Shown piece by piece: positions 61,512-64,000 of a DNA stretch of 64,000 bases. The stretch covers positions 3,186,001 to 3,250,000 of the forward strand of contig NZ_CP016359.1 in assembly GCF_001951155.1 (NCBI RefSeq), written 5' to 3'. Both the position numbers and the translations under genes were made by a program. The notes beneath the pieces were generated by a model, which saw nothing but the letters and a program-made list of their open reading frames with translations, was not told where the DNA came from and made no database searches. This stretch comes from Christiangramia flava JLT2011 (GTDB lineage Bacteria; Bacteroidota; Bacteroidia; Flavobacteriales; Flavobacteriaceae). Each line of letters begins with the position of its first letter. The first letter of the stretch is position 1.

Positions 61512-62864
61512 TTATCTGAATACACCGGAAGGGAAGACCACCGGACTTTCAAATCCGTTCGCTCCCACGCTGGAAACTCCAAAAAAGAAGTTGTCTATCA
61601 CGATACCTTCCAGGGTAAATTCGGTTACATCTCCAACAAATCGGGAATATTGCCAAACCGGGCTGGTGGTATCACGCCAGTAAATCTTATATCCGGCTAT
61701 GTTTCCATTGACTTTTTCCCATTTTAATTTTGCAGCCGGGGCCACAGCACCTCCAATCTCCACATTTCCCGGAGCAGGTGGTGCCCAGGCGAGGCTTGCC
61801 AGGTTAATGGCATTGACAGCCGTAAGCTTTTTCGCATAGTCAAAATTGACACCTTCTACCACATCGCCGTATTTGATTCCGTTTTCTTCGCGAATATCCT
61901 GATGCTGCCTATTATAATTTTCGTGTGCTTCCATAATACGAACTCCCGCGAATCCAAGATCATTGAAAGGGCGATGGTGGCCACCTCTTCCAAACCGATC
62001 GAGCCTGTAAATCATCATCGGGTTCATTTCAGGCATATAAGTTTGAGTAGTTTTATGGATATACCGGGCTAGTTGCCTGGAAATTCCATCAACTTCACCA
62101 CCATAATATCTTCTCATTCTTCGTTCCCTCTCGGTTTCGGTTTGCGATACTGGTTCCGAAAAAATCCTGAAACTGCGGTTATCGATGATTCCGTCTACAC
62201 CTTCTATATTTCCAATCATGTCATTGTTCAAAACACCTATGATTTCCCAGCCCTGCTCTTTGGCATATTCAGCCACAGCCTGACCTCCAAAAAGACCCTG
62301 CTCTTCCCCAGAAAGACCAAGATATACAATGCTATTCTCAAAGTCATATTGTGACAAAACGCGAGCTGCTTCAATAGTTCCTGCCATTCCGCTGGCGTTG
62401 TCGTTTGCACCGGGGGCATCGGTCGTAAAATCGGTGGCGTTACTGGCCCGGGAATCAATGTCGCCGCTCATGATGATATACCGGTTCGGATATTTGGAAC
62501 CCTTCTGAATGGCGACCACATTCACGACATAAGCTTTATGCGGAATGCGCTCTCCGTCTTCCGGAGTTACCAATTCCTTCTGATAAAAGACTTCCAGGCA
62601 GTTTTCACAATCTCCGGAAATATTTTCGAATTTGCTTTTGATCCATCTTCTTGCAGCGCCAATCCCACGGGTGTCTGAAACAGTGTCGCTGAAGGTATTC
62701 CTTGTTCCGAAACCAGCCAGTGTTCGAATACTATTTTCGATACTATCAGCTGATATTTTTTGAATAATATCGTAAATCCTGGAATCGGTTTCCTGGGCAA
62801 AAGTTTGTGAAGAATTCAGTAAAATAAAGCCTGAAAGCAGGCCAAATAGGTAGTTTCTTTTCAT
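61512..62864 (-). CDS. M28-family peptidase with C-terminal fibronectin-like domain
   Basis: 450 residues, signal peptide ending TFAQ. M28 core: IIMSGDIDSRASNATDF, DAPGANDNASGMAG (bridging Asp), LGLSGEEQGLFGGQAVAE (Glu pair), LNNDMIGN (Asp) and MEAHENYNRQHQD (His). The first ligand motif, normally HxD, reads DID. A fibronectin type III-like region covers about 370-445 (AKLKWEKVNGNIAGYKIYW). Exported aminopeptidase-like enzyme acting on peptides. Confidence 0.88.
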   Translation of the reverse strand: MKRNYLFGLLSGFILLNSSQTFAQETDSRIYDIIQKISADSIENSIRTLAGFGTRNTFSDTVSDTRGIGAARRWIKSKFENISGDCENCLEVFYQKELVTPEDGERIPHKAYVVNVVAIQKGSKYPNRYIIMSGDIDSRASNATDFTTDAPGANDNASGMAGTIEAARVLSQYDFENSIVYLGLSGEEQGLFGGQAVAEYAKEQGWEIIGVLNNDMIGNIEGVDGIIDNRSFRIFSEPVSQTETERERRMRRYYGGEVDGISRQLARYIHKTTQTYMPEMNPMMIYRLDRFGRGGHHRPFNDLGFAGVRIMEAHENYNRQHQDIREENGIKYGDVVEGVNFDYAKKLTAVNAINLASLAWAPPAPGNVEIGGAVAPAAKLKWEKVNGNIAGYKIYWRDTTSPVWQYSRFVGDVTEFTLEGIVIDNFFFGVSSVGANGFESPVVFPSGVFR

Positions 62865-62917
62865 AATTATTTTTTAGGCCTTCTAAAGTACTCACTTTTA
62901 GACTATTTTAAAAAGAA

Positions 62918-62947
62918 AAACCCCGATGTTCTGCAACACCGGGGTTT
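62918..62947 (-). terminator. Terminator of the YtxH gene
   Basis: Stem aaaccccg (62918-62925) and cggggttt (62940-62947), extended by gtt/aac pairs around a ctgc loop. On the minus strand it is followed by a T-run, 22 bases after the YtxH stop. Confidence 0.8.
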
Positions 62948-62968
62948 ATTAATCAAACTAACTTAAAA

Positions 62969-63253
62969 TTAAGCCTGCATATCGTGCATTTCAGCTTTCG
63001 CTTCATTTATTTTCTGCTTGGACTTACTGTTGGATAAGTTCGCCTTTGTTCTTGATTTCAATGCTTCTACTTTATGATTCAAAGAATCTGTAAAATCATT
63101 GATACTTCTGTTAGCTCCCTTAATATAATCATCTCCTTTTTGAGAGATCGCAGCTCTTGTATCTTTCCCTTTCTTAGGGGCGAACAATATTCCTGCAACT
63201 GCTCCGGCAAGCGCGCCAGAAGCAAGTCCTAATAACAATTTTCCTGATTTCAT
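62969..63253 (-). CDS. YtxH-domain protein
   Basis: 94 residues. One N-terminal glycine-rich membrane helix (LLLGLASGALAGAVAGILFA) followed by PKKGKDTRAAI and a basic helical tail, the standard YtxH layout. Related proteins are induced by general stress. It forms a single-gene unit, closed by a terminator downstream. Confidence 0.9.
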   Translation of the reverse strand: MKSGKLLLGLASGALAGAVAGILFAPKKGKDTRAAISQKGDDYIKGANRSINDFTDSLNHKVEALKSRTKANLSNSKSKQKINEAKAEMHDMQA

Positions 63254-63381
63254 AGAGTTAAGTTTTAATTTGTGTCTAATAAATATTTCCAGTAAAATTA
63301 AACAGAAATCAGGCCGTTAGCGAAAAGTCTCAGTTAATGTATATTTAAACTTTTCAGACATTTATTAAATATTTTAACAGC

Positions 63382-64000
63382 TTATTGCTGATGCTTTTTA
63401 AAGCTTGAAAGTAATTCGCGTACCTTTCCGGTTCCTTCTACATAATACCGGGCGCTGGTCTTTTTGATTCCCACTTTAACGGTATATGAATCTTCCGGGA
63501 GTTCACGGAACATATATTCATCTGTCCAGTCATCTCCAATGGCAAATATGAAATCGTAGTGCTGGCCAACCAACATTTTCGAAGAAGCTTTCCCCTTGTT
63601 CACACCACTGCTTTTAATTTCCAGCACTTTGTTCCCTTCAAGAACACTCAGGCCACGGTTGCTAATCAATTCTTTGAGTGTATTGCTGAGTTCATTCGCC
63701 CTGATTTCGCCCAGTTGAGGATCGGCCTTTCGATAATGCCAGGCAAGGGAATAATTCTTTTCTTCAATAAAGGTTCCAGGAGTGCGGTCCACAAAATTCT
63801 CGATTACGGGCCTAACTGCATCCATCCATTCGCTTTTGACATTTTCTGAAAGTTCCCAGTCGCCATCAATTTTACGGAACCAAACGCCGTGCTCCGAAAT
63901 CAGCTCTACAGGAACATCCTGCCACCAACTGCCCAAAGTATTCTTGTCTCTTCCGCTGATAAGCACTACGTGAGTATTTTCATCTTTGTTGATCTCACGG
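63382..64000 (-). CDS. Trehalose-6-phosphate phosphatase domain (partial, 5' end outside window)
   Basis: The frame is open to the window edge and 205 codons are visible. HAD-type trehalose-phosphatase signatures: VVLISGRDKNTLGSWW, ISEHGVWF, SLAWHYRKADPQLGE and FAIGDDWTDEYMFRELPE. It probably is the C-terminal half of a bifunctional OtsA-OtsB type protein (trehalose-6-phosphate synthase fused to phosphatase), common in Flavobacteria, but the N-terminal part lies outside. Trehalose is a compatible solute. Confidence 0.88.
   Translation of the reverse strand, partial: REINKDENTHVVLISGRDKNTLGSWWQDVPVELISEHGVWFRKIDGDWELSENVKSEWMDAVRPVIENFVDRTPGTFIEEKNYSLAWHYRKADPQLGEIRANELSNTLKELISNRGLSVLEGNKVLEIKSSGVNKGKASSKMLVGQHYDFIFAIGDDWTDEYMFRELPEDSYTVKVGIKKTSARYYVEGTGKVRELLSSFKKHQQ

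Noticed and set aside
1..64000. CRISPR arrays, tRNA/rRNA genes, insertion sequences or phage genes
   Set aside because: None seen on either strand by reading the gaps and coding regions; short intergenic gaps leave no room for most.

Overview
The window looks like a chromosomal segment of a marine or free-living Flavobacteriaceae bacterium (Bacteroidota). The evidence is a SusC/SusD pair, many lipoproteins with LxxC-type signal peptides, PspC/GIN-domain/PadR and LytS/LytTR modules typical of the phylum, and several upstream regions carrying the Bacteroidota -7 box TAnnTTTG. Genus cannot be fixed from the sequence alone. I see no rRNA, tRNA, CRISPR, IS element or prophage. No gene-free stretch exceeds 300 bases; the longest is 40174-40453.

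Region by region. (1) 1-6629: end of an unknown gene, a three-subunit biotin-dependent acyl-CoA (probably propionyl-CoA) carboxylase, a divergent 2-hydroxyacid-dehydrogenase-like protein, a TRIC/UPF0126 channel-like protein and thioredoxin reductase. (2) 6703-11821, all minus: lipoprotein, GIN-domain protein, and an envelope-stress-like operon with PspC, PadR, a TraB-like protein, DUF4870 and two very small genes. (3) 11981-15168: thioesterase-fold protein, AIM24 protein, a 65-residue protein, OxyR and a DUF2141 protein. (4) 15262-22087: the conserved MoxR/DUF58/DUF4350/DUF4129/SpoIIM operon with a divergent RDD gene. (5) 22090-31514: housekeeping genes mixed with two ECF sigma-factor modules and a LytS/LytTR two-component system that carries a duplicated 2TM domain. 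(6) 31604-32242: a Cu/Zn superoxide dismutase lipoprotein.

(7) 32434-57480 is the accessory heart of the window. A minus-strand operon (periplasmic TIM-barrel lipoprotein, MFS permease, Gfo/Idh/MocA oxidoreductase, second TIM-barrel, DUF1080 lipoprotein) faces a plus-strand pair (GMC oxidoreductase plus Tat-signal subunit-3 protein). These fit an oxidative, 3-keto-sugar style of glycan breakdown. Next comes SusC/SusD and then an overlapping gene run: three consecutive ~1100-residue FG-GAP/UnbV lipoproteins, a vanadium-haloperoxidase-type lipoprotein and a membrane-anchored GyrI-like protein. I consider this whole locus the best candidate for an undescribed system: uptake through SusCD combined with surface or periplasmic oxidation or halogenation chemistry. 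Its substrate is unknown.

(8) 57477-64000: lipid-kinase and App1 phosphatase genes, then a stress-type set (PRC-barrel protein, small membrane protein, YtxH protein, trehalose-phosphatase end) around a dienelactone-hydrolase lipoprotein and an M28 peptidase with an altered metal-site motif.
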